Shown here: positions 17,601 to 25,090 of the stretch, in pieces
Position numbering within the stretch: the first letter of the stretch is position 1
How the letters are laid out: every line of letters starts with the position of its first letter
Origin: an uncultured Opitutales bacterium
GTDB lineage: Bacteria; Verrucomicrobiota; Verrucomicrobiia; Opitutales; Intestinicryptomonadaceae
DNA length: 38,439 bases
Direction of reading: 5' to 3'
Assembly: GCA_944389215.1 (NCBI GenBank)
Contig: CALXLN010000079.1
Span: 1-38,439 of the forward strand
Position numbers and translations under genes: made by a program
The notes under the pieces: generated by a model
The model's database searches: none
What the model was told of the DNA's origin: nothing
Seen by the model: the letters and a program-made list of their open reading frames with translations, nothing else

Positions 17601-17724
17601 CGACGGCGCGACTTTCGCGTGGGTTTGCGACTGTGCAAACCGGCTGGCTGAAAAATCTTCCCCGACGGGTCCCATATCTCGTATGCTTATGACGCGCGCG
17701 GGCGCAAGATTTCAGAGACGTTAA
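14659..17724 (+). CDS. Segment 2 of the RHS gene: N-terminal RHS region
   Basis: The frame is open from 14659. An apparent start at 14746 (GTG) has no special support, because the sequence directly upstream (AFTITNYASSALNYEDSF) continues segment 1 in sense. It contains a stretch typical of large RHS proteins before the repeats (VESYVDAFTQSLRHDVIDAY, SNTDLSLSVRRNYKSA) and then the first YD repeats (YEYNRMYGD, FEYADS, TEWTVDNLGRRTAEI). The last 20 or so residues before TAA 17724 (SRMLMTRAGARFQRR) are out of frame. The proper continuation, PDGSHISYAYDARGRKISE, starts at 17661 in another frame. Confidence 0.75.
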   Translation, partial: CPKSKCAFTITNYASSALNYEDSFYIYYSVDLDRYINDGVQIGEYDTIGSFANNLFPRTSVYGYDIEETYSDNETFEERTYSYTAEMGPHIIVGYGMYPTRINVEEDWYSPLDPDYDYQGPTGPVLIGYKKTITANYNTFIPVLKSGLRGDGFNCHTHLYLGTTSTGTYKDLYIYYSPWIANITVDECQSAKIKVSFPRQLIVENCTEAYASGGFSVELTGSILLVTPPTSGTGTGVLTLKNNYTKDGAWSGSLTNTFNLEAGVADGGFDVNITEFSSQKYRKVAFNGRPVADEKPQMDPESDFIQVESYVDAFTQSLRHDVIDAYVPLSNTDLSLSVRRNYKSASWTIVSGFRPAESITEPFGENWSTNLCPYAKMEIVSAGNKTSPDTITVYDENGIPYVFGIVYSGNSISKAYPMPSNKADVQAFLNTLEISEDLETIVFKKRYGTKVTYSKTIAFNGLHLNRAFANDSQTYDATFYRVEEVEDRFGNKLEYEYNRMYGDPVLIPSEIKYVPLSGSTLTMQISTDNYGKIYAVSLPNGESVIYDYSSVVFIDSESETPMESELSSYVHSTTCQALTTVRVTKDDTDISLTNYDYQISHEREFIGLYNPSAARYDYNHIHIDLVSIDNNLDNTVTFSYEPFPTSVDDPEAKSGVLSNLNGFYYAPSGGPRKISRITFADGKYSEFIEDSSVYLRTRPNYQNRYMPSILETQRSSRKIRIRDTEGNFVAYTWFDNRPGSEFGEIDGQKLESFSDNYGSGAGNYFDSPLIVYYPKMRIEYFDGENPSVAVASEIYEFDINAGMALKKATDINGNVTQFEYADSIIDDILSNAELPYSYSAMWNISSAYGRPKYPEATKQTNALGGARTFAYSPHYRIMSSTTDELGNKTEWTVDNLGRRTAEILYDSSNNIVKKTTYEYSNAAFKSFITKETLEDGADIVTEYQADAFGRVSKEIRHNASGEYTVEYAYNLNGRKILQSDSDGATFAWVCDCANRLAEKSSPTGPISRMLMTRAGARFQRR

Positions 17725-20700
17725 ATTTCGAGGTTTTGCGCGAATACTCTTACGATTGCCGCGACAACCTGGTACAGACTAAAATATCTCCATTATCCGG
17801 CGACGAATACACTGTTACATCAAGCGCATATGACGGCTGCAACAATATAATAGCCTCCATTGACGCCAACGGATTCTGGACTACGTACTCTTACGACTGC
17901 ATTGGGCGCCCCGTTTCCAAGAAGCTCTACAAAACCGCGGGTTCCGACAGCGGCGACTATGTGCAGACTCAGCTTTTCTACGGGCAGAATTGTGGTTCCA
18001 GCATATTTTCCAGCGACGGCTTTAAGCCCACAAAGACAATAGACTCAAACGGCTTTGAAACCATTTTTGAATACGACGCCCTGTACCGTCTTACAAAAAC
18101 GCAAGTCGAATACTCTAAAAGCCCATCTCTTAAGCGCACCACTACCTGTACCTACGACAATGTAGGCAATAAGGTTTCCGAGACGGACTCAAACGGCAAT
18201 ACCACGCTTTTCGAGTACGATCCTATGCGCAACTTGACAAAAACCACGTACGCCGACGGCAATTATAAAAGCGCCGCATATACTTCCGCTTCGCTTGTTT
18301 TGTCGGAGACTGACGAGCTTGGCAATACCGTGGAATACTCTTACGACGCCATGGGGCATATTTTGTCCAAGAAGTTTCCTGCGGTCGATGTTTACGGCGG
18401 CGGAACTCATGTAAATCCGATAGAGCGCTATATCTGCGACGGCCGCGGCAATGTAGTGCGCAAGATAAGCCCCAACGGGTTCGGATACGACTATGTTTAC
18501 GACGGCATGAACCGTTTGGTTTACGAAATCGCTCCCGCAATGTCGTTTGAGGAAAACGGCTCCGTAGTTTACCGCCGCCCGACAAAATCGACCGCCTACG
18601 ACCTGTTTGGCAATGTTGCCAGAAAGACCGACCCCAACGGCAATGAAATTGAATATTTTTACGACTATATGAACCGTCCGGTGCGCGTCGTGTACAAGAA
18701 TGCGGTTCCTGCGGGAGACCTTCAGGAGCTTAATTCATACGACGCCAACGGCAATCTCACCGATTTCACCGACAAGGCGGGCAGGGTAACCCATACCGTA
18801 TACAATTACTTGAACAAGCCCGTGTCCGTTACGCGCAATTACGGCGAATCGGTTTCCATTACCGAGACTGCCGAGTACGACGGCGAGGGCAATGTTACCG
18901 CGCGCGTTGACGGCGAAGGCAACCGCACCGAATGCACTTACGACGGCCTTAACCGCCTGACTCTTGCAAGCTACGGTGTCGGCGGCGACGCCCAGCGTTC
19001 GCGCCCCTATGCTTACGACGCTCTCAATTTGGTGCAGGACATAGGCGTAAGCTACGATTACGACAATAGAAACAGGCTTATATGTGCCGATGAAATTGGA
19101 ATGACGGATCAAGTCTACCAAGTTGAATATATATATAATTATACATACGATGCCCTTGGTCGCGTTGTACATTGCCAAGACGTATGGAACGAATACGATT
19201 CCAACGGCAGGCTTACCAGCGAGACCAGCAACGGCTTTGAGCACCGCTATCAATACGACTTAAACGGTAATCGCATGCTTGCCGAATACGGTTATGAGTT
19301 TAACGAAAACAGCATTTATCCATTTAGTATTGATTGTACGCATCGCCAAAGATTTCTGTATGATACGAATAATCGCGTAATATCCATAACAGATGGAGAT
19401 GCGCGCATAACAACCTATCGGTACGATTTAAACGGCAATGTCGTAAAGCAAACGTATCCCAACGGTGTTGAAATTTTGCGCCAGTACGACACCTTTAACC
19501 GCGTTACTTCCATTGTAGCCAAAAAAGACGGCGCAGTTTTGCAGACAAACACATATTCCTACGACGCCGTAGGCAATGTAGTCGAACTTGTCCAAGAAAG
19601 CCAGTCGCGGCGCCTTGAAATTTCCAATCAATACGACGCTTTTGACAGGCTTTCCAACGAAACTCGCATTGAGTCGTCAACTCCCAATTCTTCCTTGGTA
19701 AACACATATACCTACGATTGCGCAAATAATATCGTAGAGGTGGTAAAAACTTATGATCTTATTTCCGAGAGAACGGAATATGTTTATAATAGTTTGAATC
19801 AACTTATATCCATGAGTAGCTATGATTCAAATAATGAAGCAATGCACACATATACATATACTTATAATGAAAAAGGATGTTTAAATATAGTAAAAAAAGA
19901 TGGTGAAAATGTAGCAGGTTATAGTTTTAACGGATTCTTTCATTTAGTATCTTTTTATACAAATGACAATTCCAATATAACGCAACGATACTATTATGAT
20001 TATCGAGGTAGAAGAATTTCCGAATCACCATTTTTTGCTGAATATTATAGAGAGTATACTTATAGTGGCGGTACTTCTGTGATTGAATACGAGTATTCGG
20101 AAAATTCCGGAAATATCTCTATTTCAGGTAATATCTTATACTATCGCGGCCCCGATATGGGCGGCGGAGTAGGCGGCATAAATTACGCTTGCGATTTGGC
20201 AGACAACAGTATTAACTACAAGCATTACAACCTGCGCGGCGACGTAATAATGACAACCGGCTCCGCAGGAAATGTTCTTTCAGAGTTATGGTACACCGCA
20301 TACGGCGAATACGAAGGTTTTGGAACGTTGCCAAGCGATAAACACCGGGCAAACACAAAAGTGGACGACGGCGAATTGATACTGGACGGGCACCGCTACC
20401 GCAATAAGGCGTTAATGCGTTTTATGTCTCCCGATCCGCTAGAATACGTAGACGGCCTAAATTGCTACATATATTGTTCCAACAACCCCTGGGGCAGATT
20501 CGACCCAGACGGATTAGCGGGAAATGATATATCAGGTATACAAGCATGGGGATGGGTAGGATATACCGCATTTTCTACAAATCCTGGTACTGAAGAACAA
20601 CAAAAAGAATGGAGCCAAAGAGCTGGTGTCGCTGTAGATCTCGTTACGGCTGTTGCGGGGGCGAGTTTATCAAAAGCTGCTGTAAAAGAAGTTGCCCAAA

Positions 20701-20873
20701 CAACAGCTAAAACTGCCGTAAAAAAAGAAGCAAAAACTACCGCCAAGGTTTCTGATAAAGCAAACGTAAAAAAATTCACCCAAAAAAGAAATAAAAATTT
20801 CTTCAGAAAATCAGGATATTATTATAAAAACGAAATATCAGGCGGAAAAAGGAAGAGATGGGGAAATATCTAA
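17661..20873 (+). CDS. Segment 3 of the RHS gene: YD repeats and RHS core
   Basis: The frame is open from 17661; the Met at 17736 is not a likely real start. Dozens of YD repeats of the form YDxxGN.....DxNG can be read (YDGLNRLTLASYG, YDYMNRPVRVVY, YEYNENSI-like variants). The C-terminal RHS core with DGHRYRNKALMRFMSPDPLE and FDPDG follows near 20390-20515. Such repeats fold into a closed shell around the C-terminal toxin. Between about 19760 and 20110 base composition falls to a much more AT-rich patch inside the repeats, suggesting a replaced stretch. The frame breaks at AAAAA 20846-20850. Confidence 0.8.
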   Translation, partial: PDGSHISYAYDARGRKISETLNFEVLREYSYDCRDNLVQTKISPLSGDEYTVTSSAYDGCNNIIASIDANGFWTTYSYDCIGRPVSKKLYKTAGSDSGDYVQTQLFYGQNCGSSIFSSDGFKPTKTIDSNGFETIFEYDALYRLTKTQVEYSKSPSLKRTTTCTYDNVGNKVSETDSNGNTTLFEYDPMRNLTKTTYADGNYKSAAYTSASLVLSETDELGNTVEYSYDAMGHILSKKFPAVDVYGGGTHVNPIERYICDGRGNVVRKISPNGFGYDYVYDGMNRLVYEIAPAMSFEENGSVVYRRPTKSTAYDLFGNVARKTDPNGNEIEYFYDYMNRPVRVVYKNAVPAGDLQELNSYDANGNLTDFTDKAGRVTHTVYNYLNKPVSVTRNYGESVSITETAEYDGEGNVTARVDGEGNRTECTYDGLNRLTLASYGVGGDAQRSRPYAYDALNLVQDIGVSYDYDNRNRLICADEIGMTDQVYQVEYIYNYTYDALGRVVHCQDVWNEYDSNGRLTSETSNGFEHRYQYDLNGNRMLAEYGYEFNENSIYPFSIDCTHRQRFLYDTNNRVISITDGDARITTYRYDLNGNVVKQTYPNGVEILRQYDTFNRVTSIVAKKDGAVLQTNTYSYDAVGNVVELVQESQSRRLEISNQYDAFDRLSNETRIESSTPNSSLVNTYTYDCANNIVEVVKTYDLISERTEYVYNSLNQLISMSSYDSNNEAMHTYTYTYNEKGCLNIVKKDGENVAGYSFNGFFHLVSFYTNDNSNITQRYYYDYRGRRISESPFFAEYYREYTYSGGTSVIEYEYSENSGNISISGNILYYRGPDMGGGVGGINYACDLADNSINYKHYNLRGDVIMTTGSAGNVLSELWYTAYGEYEGFGTLPSDKHRANTKVDDGELILDGHRYRNKALMRFMSPDPLEYVDGLNCYIYCSNNPWGRFDPDGLAGNDISGIQAWGWVGYTAFSTNPGTEEQQKEWSQRAGVAVDLVTAVAGASLSKAAVKEVAQTTAKTAVKKEAKTTAKVSDKANVKKFTQKRNKNFFRKSGYYYKNEISGGKRKRWGNI

Positions 20874-21066
20874 ATTTAAAAAAGAATATAATATAAAAAC
20901 GAAAGATTCAATATCAAAAACACATACTGTTTTTAAAGACGAAAAAATAATACATAAACATACGGAACATGTTGGAAAATATGGTAGTGAAAGAAATTTT
21001 CCAGATGCATGGACTGGTAAAAAAACTATAAATCCATCACAAAAAGAACATGGAGCTATTAAATAA
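20848..21066 (+). pseudogene. Displaced C-terminal end of the RHS toxin-like tip
   Basis: Directly after the AAAAA at 20846-20850 the +1 frame is open to TAA 21064-21066. It reads as a plausible continuation of the tip (KGRDGEISKFKKEYNIK, TEHVGKYGSERNFPDAWTG). Together with the part after the DPDG core the tip would be about 190 residues. It is Lys-rich and AT-rich, with His, Asp and Arg residues but no toxin family I can name. It overlaps the next gene by 17 bases, as toxin-immunity pairs often do. Confidence 0.6.
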
Positions 21067-21640
21067 TTCATATTATTATATTTCAAATGTTATATTTCCT
21101 ATAACAGAAAGTATAGTAAACAACCATTTAATAAAGAAAGCTGATTTAAGTATACTTAGCTCAGATAATTTTTTATCAAACCTTAATTCATGCGACAATC
21201 CAAAAATAAAGGAAATAGGAAATAATATTTTTTATTTGTCTTATAATTTATTAAGAGAAAATTCCTTAAATGTAGATAATAGTATATTCGAAATTTTTAG
21301 AGAATTTATAGATGAATTGTATTTATCGCAATATTATCCTGCATTAGATGTTTTTATTGATATATTTAATTCCATTTTACTTGAATTTGAAAAGAACAAA
21401 AAAATAGATTTGAACATACTTCGCAAGATACCTTGGTCAAGAATGTCAGAATTGGAATCGCAACAAGAAATTTATTTATGTTTAGAAGATATAAGAATTG
21501 AAGTATCAGTTATCTTAGAAATTGACGAGGAGGGATTTTCATATGATCAAAACTTTATGGAAGACCTAGAAAAAGAGCTGGATAGCTTCATTAAAAGATT
21601 TTGCGTACTACATAAATATAGCAAATTGCAAAATAAGTAA
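21050..21640 (+). CDS. Predicted immunity protein for the RHS tip
   Basis: The 196-residue product is acidic overall, mostly helical in appearance, has no signal peptide and matches no family I recognise. Its ATG lies inside the last codons of the toxin-like tip in another frame (17-base overlap), which is the standard layout of polymorphic toxin and immunity genes. Its AT content matches the tip rather than the RHS shell, suggesting that tip and partner moved together. It is intact although the toxin gene is broken. The function is inferred from position only. Confidence 0.6.
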   Translation: MELLNNSYYYISNVIFPITESIVNNHLIKKADLSILSSDNFLSNLNSCDNPKIKEIGNNIFYLSYNLLRENSLNVDNSIFEIFREFIDELYLSQYYPALDVFIDIFNSILLEFEKNKKIDLNILRKIPWSRMSELESQQEIYLCLEDIRIEVSVILEIDEEGFSYDQNFMEDLEKELDSFIKRFCVLHKYSKLQNK

Positions 21641-21696
21641 ATATAATATAAGTTCAATAAAAATAGAAACGTTTTTTAATACCTTTTTTCAAAACG

Positions 21697-21782
21697 CCAG
21701 TGCATAACTGGCAGTAGATGTTTTTAGATATTGTTGGTTTTCTTAAGCCGCTTGTCTAACTCCTTTAGCTTTTATGCACTGG
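21697..21782. repeat. 11-base perfect inverted repeat flanking 64 bases
   Basis: CCAGTGCATAA (21697-21707) and TTATGCACTGG (21772-21782) are exact inverted copies. The 86-base unit lies between the predicted immunity gene and a decayed gene fragment. It could be a small non-autonomous element, a recombination scar or an RNA hairpin; no target duplication is evident. Confidence 0.4.
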
Positions 21783-22110
21783 AGTATTTAATTCGCGATA
21801 TATATGAAGGCAAGATTCCAAGTGAAGCAAAAAAAGTAATGTAACCTGTGCTGATAGCGTAATTGAGAACTCTCGGAAAATACCATTAAACGTAGCAGAG
21901 AATCTTGTTGGAATTACAAGTTATGCAAAATCTCAAGTAGAAAATGAACATCCATTTATATCAACAGCAAAAAACATGGAAGAGTTTGAAAAAATAAATA
22001 ATACTGGAAAACCCTTAGATACTTCCAATATATTAGGAAGAAATATAGTTTTAAATAACAAAGAACCAGAAAAGTCTGATATGGAAACGTATACGCGCAA
22101 TTGTAATTAA
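21770..22110 (+). pseudogene. Decayed gene fragment (unknown)
   Basis: Two overlapping open pieces read as protein-like sequence. One ends ALEYLIRDIYEGKIPSEAKK before TAA 21842-21844. The other, in the neighbouring frame from 21841 to TAA 22108-22110, contains CADSVIENSRKIPLNVAENL and KNMEEFEKINNTGKPLD. Neither has a convincing start. It is probably the remains of an older effector or immunity cassette next to the RHS tip, which is an inference from position. The gap from 21641 to 22123 otherwise holds only the inverted repeat at its left end. Confidence 0.4.
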
Positions 22111-22123
22111 AAGATAACGTAAG

Positions 22124-23434
22124 ATGAAGAAAGCAATAAGAATTTTAGTATTAATAATATCTGTGATATATGCTCACGCGCAGTCGGATTTTCCAAAAGA
22201 TTCAAGCATGTTTAAGATTCTTGGGTGGTGGGAGGCTCGCGATAAAGATTCTATATATACATCCATAGTGCACCGTTACATGGCAGGAAGTAATTTGTTA
22301 ATTGAAAATTACTATGCAAATGACAGCCAAAGGTTTCATCTGCACAACGAATATAAATGTTCAAATTCATTTTATACAATATACATAAAAGAATATTCAA
22401 TATATTTAAAAAGGGGCATTGATTCAATTTATGAAACGAGTAAAGACTATGTTTCCATATCAAAATGTTCCGGCAATACTATTTATGGGTATGTAGATTT
22501 ACATGAATTTTCTTCCTTTAATTCTTATATAAAAGATTTTGTGTCTGATAAATTAGATAGGAATTGCATTCGTCTTTCCATAGAAAAAGATAAGATAATT
22601 TGGCAATTCAACGCAAAAGAAAGCGACGGTTATCCAGATAAAATAATAACGACAATCTTTACAAGATTGAATGAAGACGAGGTAAAGGCGGACACTAAGC
22701 ACGACTTGCAAAGAATATTTTCAGACCGGTTTAATCTTTCGTTTATAAAGAGCCAGGATGAGTTGTTGGAATATTATGCAAAATTGCCCAAAGACTCATA
22801 TTATTATAGTTGCAAGGAGAAGTTGGAGACATTGTCGTATTTGGTGAAGAATTTTGAGGGCAGATGGAAATACAGCAATATGCAAAGCGACGAGAGCGCC
22901 GAGTTAAAAGCGGTAAACCTAAACGGCACGGCAGTGTTATTTGTTGCCGACACTGAAATATCCGCAGAAACTGAATTGCTGCCCAAAGCTTATTTTACAT
23001 GTCCATTTGTTTCCCCATACATAAAACAATTTCCAGGGCAAGTAATTGCAAATGCTAAAGTAAAAGTGCCAAATTTGCTGTTGAAATTCAATATAGATGG
23101 TTTAGGTCTTGCCGATAAAACCGGAAATATAATGTATATTCCGACATATATGTATATTCGGGATAATAAGGAGAAAGATATCTATAATATATTTAGGGAT
23201 AAATTTTATTCTAAATATATAAAAAAAGAAGGCAACGAATATTATTTTAAGAGTTTCATTCGTTATAACAAAGAACAAATAGGTGAAGACGGCGAAAAAT
23301 ATCTTGCTTCAAAGCGCCGTGATGTATATTTAAAATGGGAGATAAACGAAGATTTTAGCGTAGTTGACGAATACCTAGATTTGTGCGACGGGAACGGGTG
23401 GCAGCACACCGTGAAATTTGAAAAAATAAAATAA
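22124..23434 (+). CDS. Secreted protein of unknown function
   Basis: The 436-residue product begins with a signal peptide (MKKAIRILVLIISVIYAHAQ, cleavage near AHA). The rest is rich in Tyr, Lys, Asp and Ile, with no membrane segment and no motif I recognise. It contains two stretches with many aromatic residues around FSSFNSYIKDFVSDKL and YYFKSFIRYNKEQIGEDG, which suggest beta-rich folding, but that is a guess. A GTAAG precedes the ATG; it is at best a weak ribosome binding site. Base composition changes from very AT-rich at the 5' half to more balanced after about 22.68 kb, so the gene may be mosaic. It lies behind the RHS/immunity region and is followed by a decayed fragment and a strong hairpin. 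Confidence 0.65.
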   Translation: MKKAIRILVLIISVIYAHAQSDFPKDSSMFKILGWWEARDKDSIYTSIVHRYMAGSNLLIENYYANDSQRFHLHNEYKCSNSFYTIYIKEYSIYLKRGIDSIYETSKDYVSISKCSGNTIYGYVDLHEFSSFNSYIKDFVSDKLDRNCIRLSIEKDKIIWQFNAKESDGYPDKIITTIFTRLNEDEVKADTKHDLQRIFSDRFNLSFIKSQDELLEYYAKLPKDSYYYSCKEKLETLSYLVKNFEGRWKYSNMQSDESAELKAVNLNGTAVLFVADTEISAETELLPKAYFTCPFVSPYIKQFPGQVIANAKVKVPNLLLKFNIDGLGLADKTGNIMYIPTYMYIRDNKEKDIYNIFRDKFYSKYIKKEGNEYYFKSFIRYNKEQIGEDGEKYLASKRRDVYLKWEINEDFSVVDEYLDLCDGNGWQHTVKFEKIK

Positions 23435-23436
23435 AT

Positions 23437-23673
23437 GAAAAAATATTACAAATTATTCTTGACTTGCCCGGATTAAATAGTAAAAAGATATCAAATAAAG
23501 ATAAAAATAATCTAAGAAAGTACATACTGTATTTAGCTATTATATGTAAAGAGATGTATGGGATGGAATAGGTAGAAGATTTTCTGGCCAAATATACAAA
23601 TAAAGAGCGCCCGTTAGCCATGGAAATGGCATGCGGGCGCTTCTTTTATCTTAAGGTCGCTAAAAGAAGTTAG
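23437..23673 (+). pseudogene. Decayed fragment downstream of secreted protein
   Basis: A frame without a start codon reads EKILQIILDLPGLNSKKISN and KYILYLAIICKEMYGME up to TAG 23569-23571. The same frame then continues VEDFLAKYTNKERPLAMEM to TAG 23671. The sequence looks protein-like but lacks both a start and an unbroken frame. A hairpin overlaps its end. I do not recognise the family. Confidence 0.3.
23606..23650 (+). terminator. Strong hairpin with T-rich tail
   Basis: GCGCCCG (23607-23613) pairs with CGGGCGC (23634-23640) and inner GCCAT pairs with ATGGC around a GGAA tetraloop, followed by TTCTTTTATC. This is a convincing intrinsic terminator, ending the transcript of the secreted protein at 22124-23434. 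Confidence 0.75.
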
Positions 23674-23715
23674 GATACTATTTGTAATAGATAAAAGTTT
23701 TGCTCTCTTATTGTT

Positions 23716-24104
23716 ATGCGGTTAGCAGCGAATTTTCTGTTTACTGCAATCTTTTTTTTGTGCACGAATTTTTATGAGTGTAAAATTAGCATCATATTGA
23801 AAATTAATATGTAAATCCGTACGAGTTATATGGAAGCTTCGCTAAATATTTACAACAGAACATAGAATATAAGCCCAATATATTGTCATTTTACATTTAT
23901 ACGAATAATATTCTAGTTTGTGGTCGGTTTAATTTAATGATAAATGAATTCCTCGGCGGATGGCAAACCATTGCAATCGCATTTTCCGGAAACAAATTCT
24001 CATTTTATTTAGACAGTAATACAGTTACGTTTTTATATAGCGCTCATCCATTTGTTCTTACAAACATTTTATTAGATTCGGTTGCCGGTATTGGCCTTGG
24101 ATAA
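23716..24104 (+). pseudogene. Remains of a secreted protein with a lectin-like (LamG/concanavalin-type) end
   Basis: An ATG at 23716 opens a signal-peptide-like stretch (MRLAANFLFTAIFFLCTNFY) that stops after 32 codons. In a neighbouring frame, open from about 23808, comes NPYELYGSFAKYLQQNIEYK followed by EFLGGWQTIAIAFSGNKFSF and YLDSNTVTFL. The pattern GGWQTIAIAFSGNKFSFYLD resembles the strand W..IA...SG....YLDG of LamG/concanavalin-like lectin domains. Signal peptide and domain are out of frame with each other and most of the domain is missing, so I read this as a relic. Confidence 0.4.
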
Positions 24105-24128
24105 AGTTAGTAAATATAGAATATTGCG

Positions 24129-24560
24129 CTACTTTTTTGATTCGCGCGAGAGTAACATTATTATGCAAAGAATAAAATATATCGCAATTATTGGTATGAA
24201 AAATAATAAAATTGCCGTTATTATCTCGATAAAAATATTTTCAACATTTAGACTTAATATTCCAATAATCAGAGTATTAAATACATACAGTCCAAAAATA
24301 ACCAGTATCGGAAATATTTTTAAAAAATTTTTAACCTGCCTAAAAGGAATTAGGATGCACGCACATATTATATAAGCCAAAAAGCATTCAATTCCTTTGA
24401 AAAACAGATTATTGACGCTTAAAAAAGAATCCGGAGTTGTGCAGGTCTTATGAATTATTAGCCCGTCAGGATTTGAACGGCCTAAATATATCCAAAATCC
24501 AACCAAAAGTAAAATTTCAAACAGAATTGCAATATAGTTAAGTGTTTTTACGGATTTCAT
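24129..24560 (-). CDS. Small integral membrane protein of unknown function
   Basis: From the ATG at 24560 (a GTG two codons earlier is possible) the product is 143 residues with about four hydrophobic segments, including NYIAILFEILLLVGFWIYL, FLAYIICACILIPF, IFPILVIFGLYVFNTLIIGI and IITAILLFFIPIIAIYFIL. The loop after the first segment carries two Cys-containing stretches (HKTCTT and GIECFLAY). There is no known family motif. It is the only leftward gene in this accessory stretch and has no obvious ribosome binding site. It could be an immunity-type membrane protein or a general hypothetical, and I cannot tell which. Confidence 0.55.
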   Translation of the reverse strand: MKSVKTLNYIAILFEILLLVGFWIYLGRSNPDGLIIHKTCTTPDSFLSVNNLFFKGIECFLAYIICACILIPFRQVKNFLKIFPILVIFGLYVFNTLIIGILSLNVENIFIEIITAILLFFIPIIAIYFILCIIMLLSRESKK

Positions 24561-24566
24561 AAGCAC

Positions 24567-25090
24567 ATATAGGATGCTGGAATATTACAATTAACATTGC
24601 CGCAATGATATTGAAAGAAATAAATATTTTTTTACAATGTCCGATCAAGCAGAGATTTTAAATTTCAGCAAAATATTTATTATATTTCATGCGACAAATT
24701 CTTGATTTAATTTATTTTTACTGGATTTCACTGCCTGGTTACTTTGCGTTAATTTGGTTGTCGGCTAATTAACAAACGAAGCTCTTTTTCATTGCGAAAT
24801 TATATTTTTTTGTAGTGGAGGGAAAACGATGTAAATAGGTTTTCAGGAGTAAAATGTTATTTAATCTACCATTAAAACATTGCATCGGGGGACATAAATT
24901 TATTTCAAGCTTTAAAATTGTTTGAAAATTTGCAGGATATGAATATTTAATATTTAGTTAAAGAGGAAATGGCTTTTTTATGGGAAAGGGAAACATGAGG
25001 CCATTAGTAATCCATACATCTATAAGTTTTGTAGTGGTCGCTAAAAATGAAATTAAAATTTTCTAACATAATGAATATTTATTGAAAACC
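24567..25090. other. AT-rich gap without a recognised gene
   Basis: About 520 bases hold no convincing gene or RNA. A 23-codon frame (ATG 24854, stop TGA 24923-24925) has a good AGGAG five bases upstream but an uninformative product. A further tiny frame after AGAGGAA at about 24970 encodes only eight residues. These look like scraps of former gene starts. Confidence 0.4.

Larger units (their letters stand above)
13781..21066 (+). pseudogene. Giant secreted QLK/Ig-like/RHS protein with toxin-like tip, broken by one stop and three frameshifts
   Basis: When lesions are bridged, one gene of about 7.3 kb is seen. It starts with a signal peptide (MKLFRNCLGGAFSVAVCIFA, cleavage after GFA) and three YxAANVGQLKY-type repeats. 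Next come an Ig-like domain, an unknown region, RHS/YD repeats of about 1,500 residues, the RHS core (DGHRYRN, RFMSPDPLEYVDGLNCYIYC, DPDG) and an AT-rich tip. Lesions are TGA at 13883-13885 (codon 35), a -1 shift between 14659 and 14689, a -1 shift in CCCC at 17660-17663, and a +1 shift in AAAAA at 20846-20850. RHS proteins deliver their variable C-terminal tip as a toxin. Four lesions point to a pseudogene, while an intact shell in every segment says decay is recent or the assembly is faulty. Confidence 0.8.

Noticed and set aside
18735..19253. Long minus-strand open frame of 172 codons
   Set aside because: It is antisense to the YD repeats, whose biased codons keep the opposite strand open. 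It has no start signal or family features.
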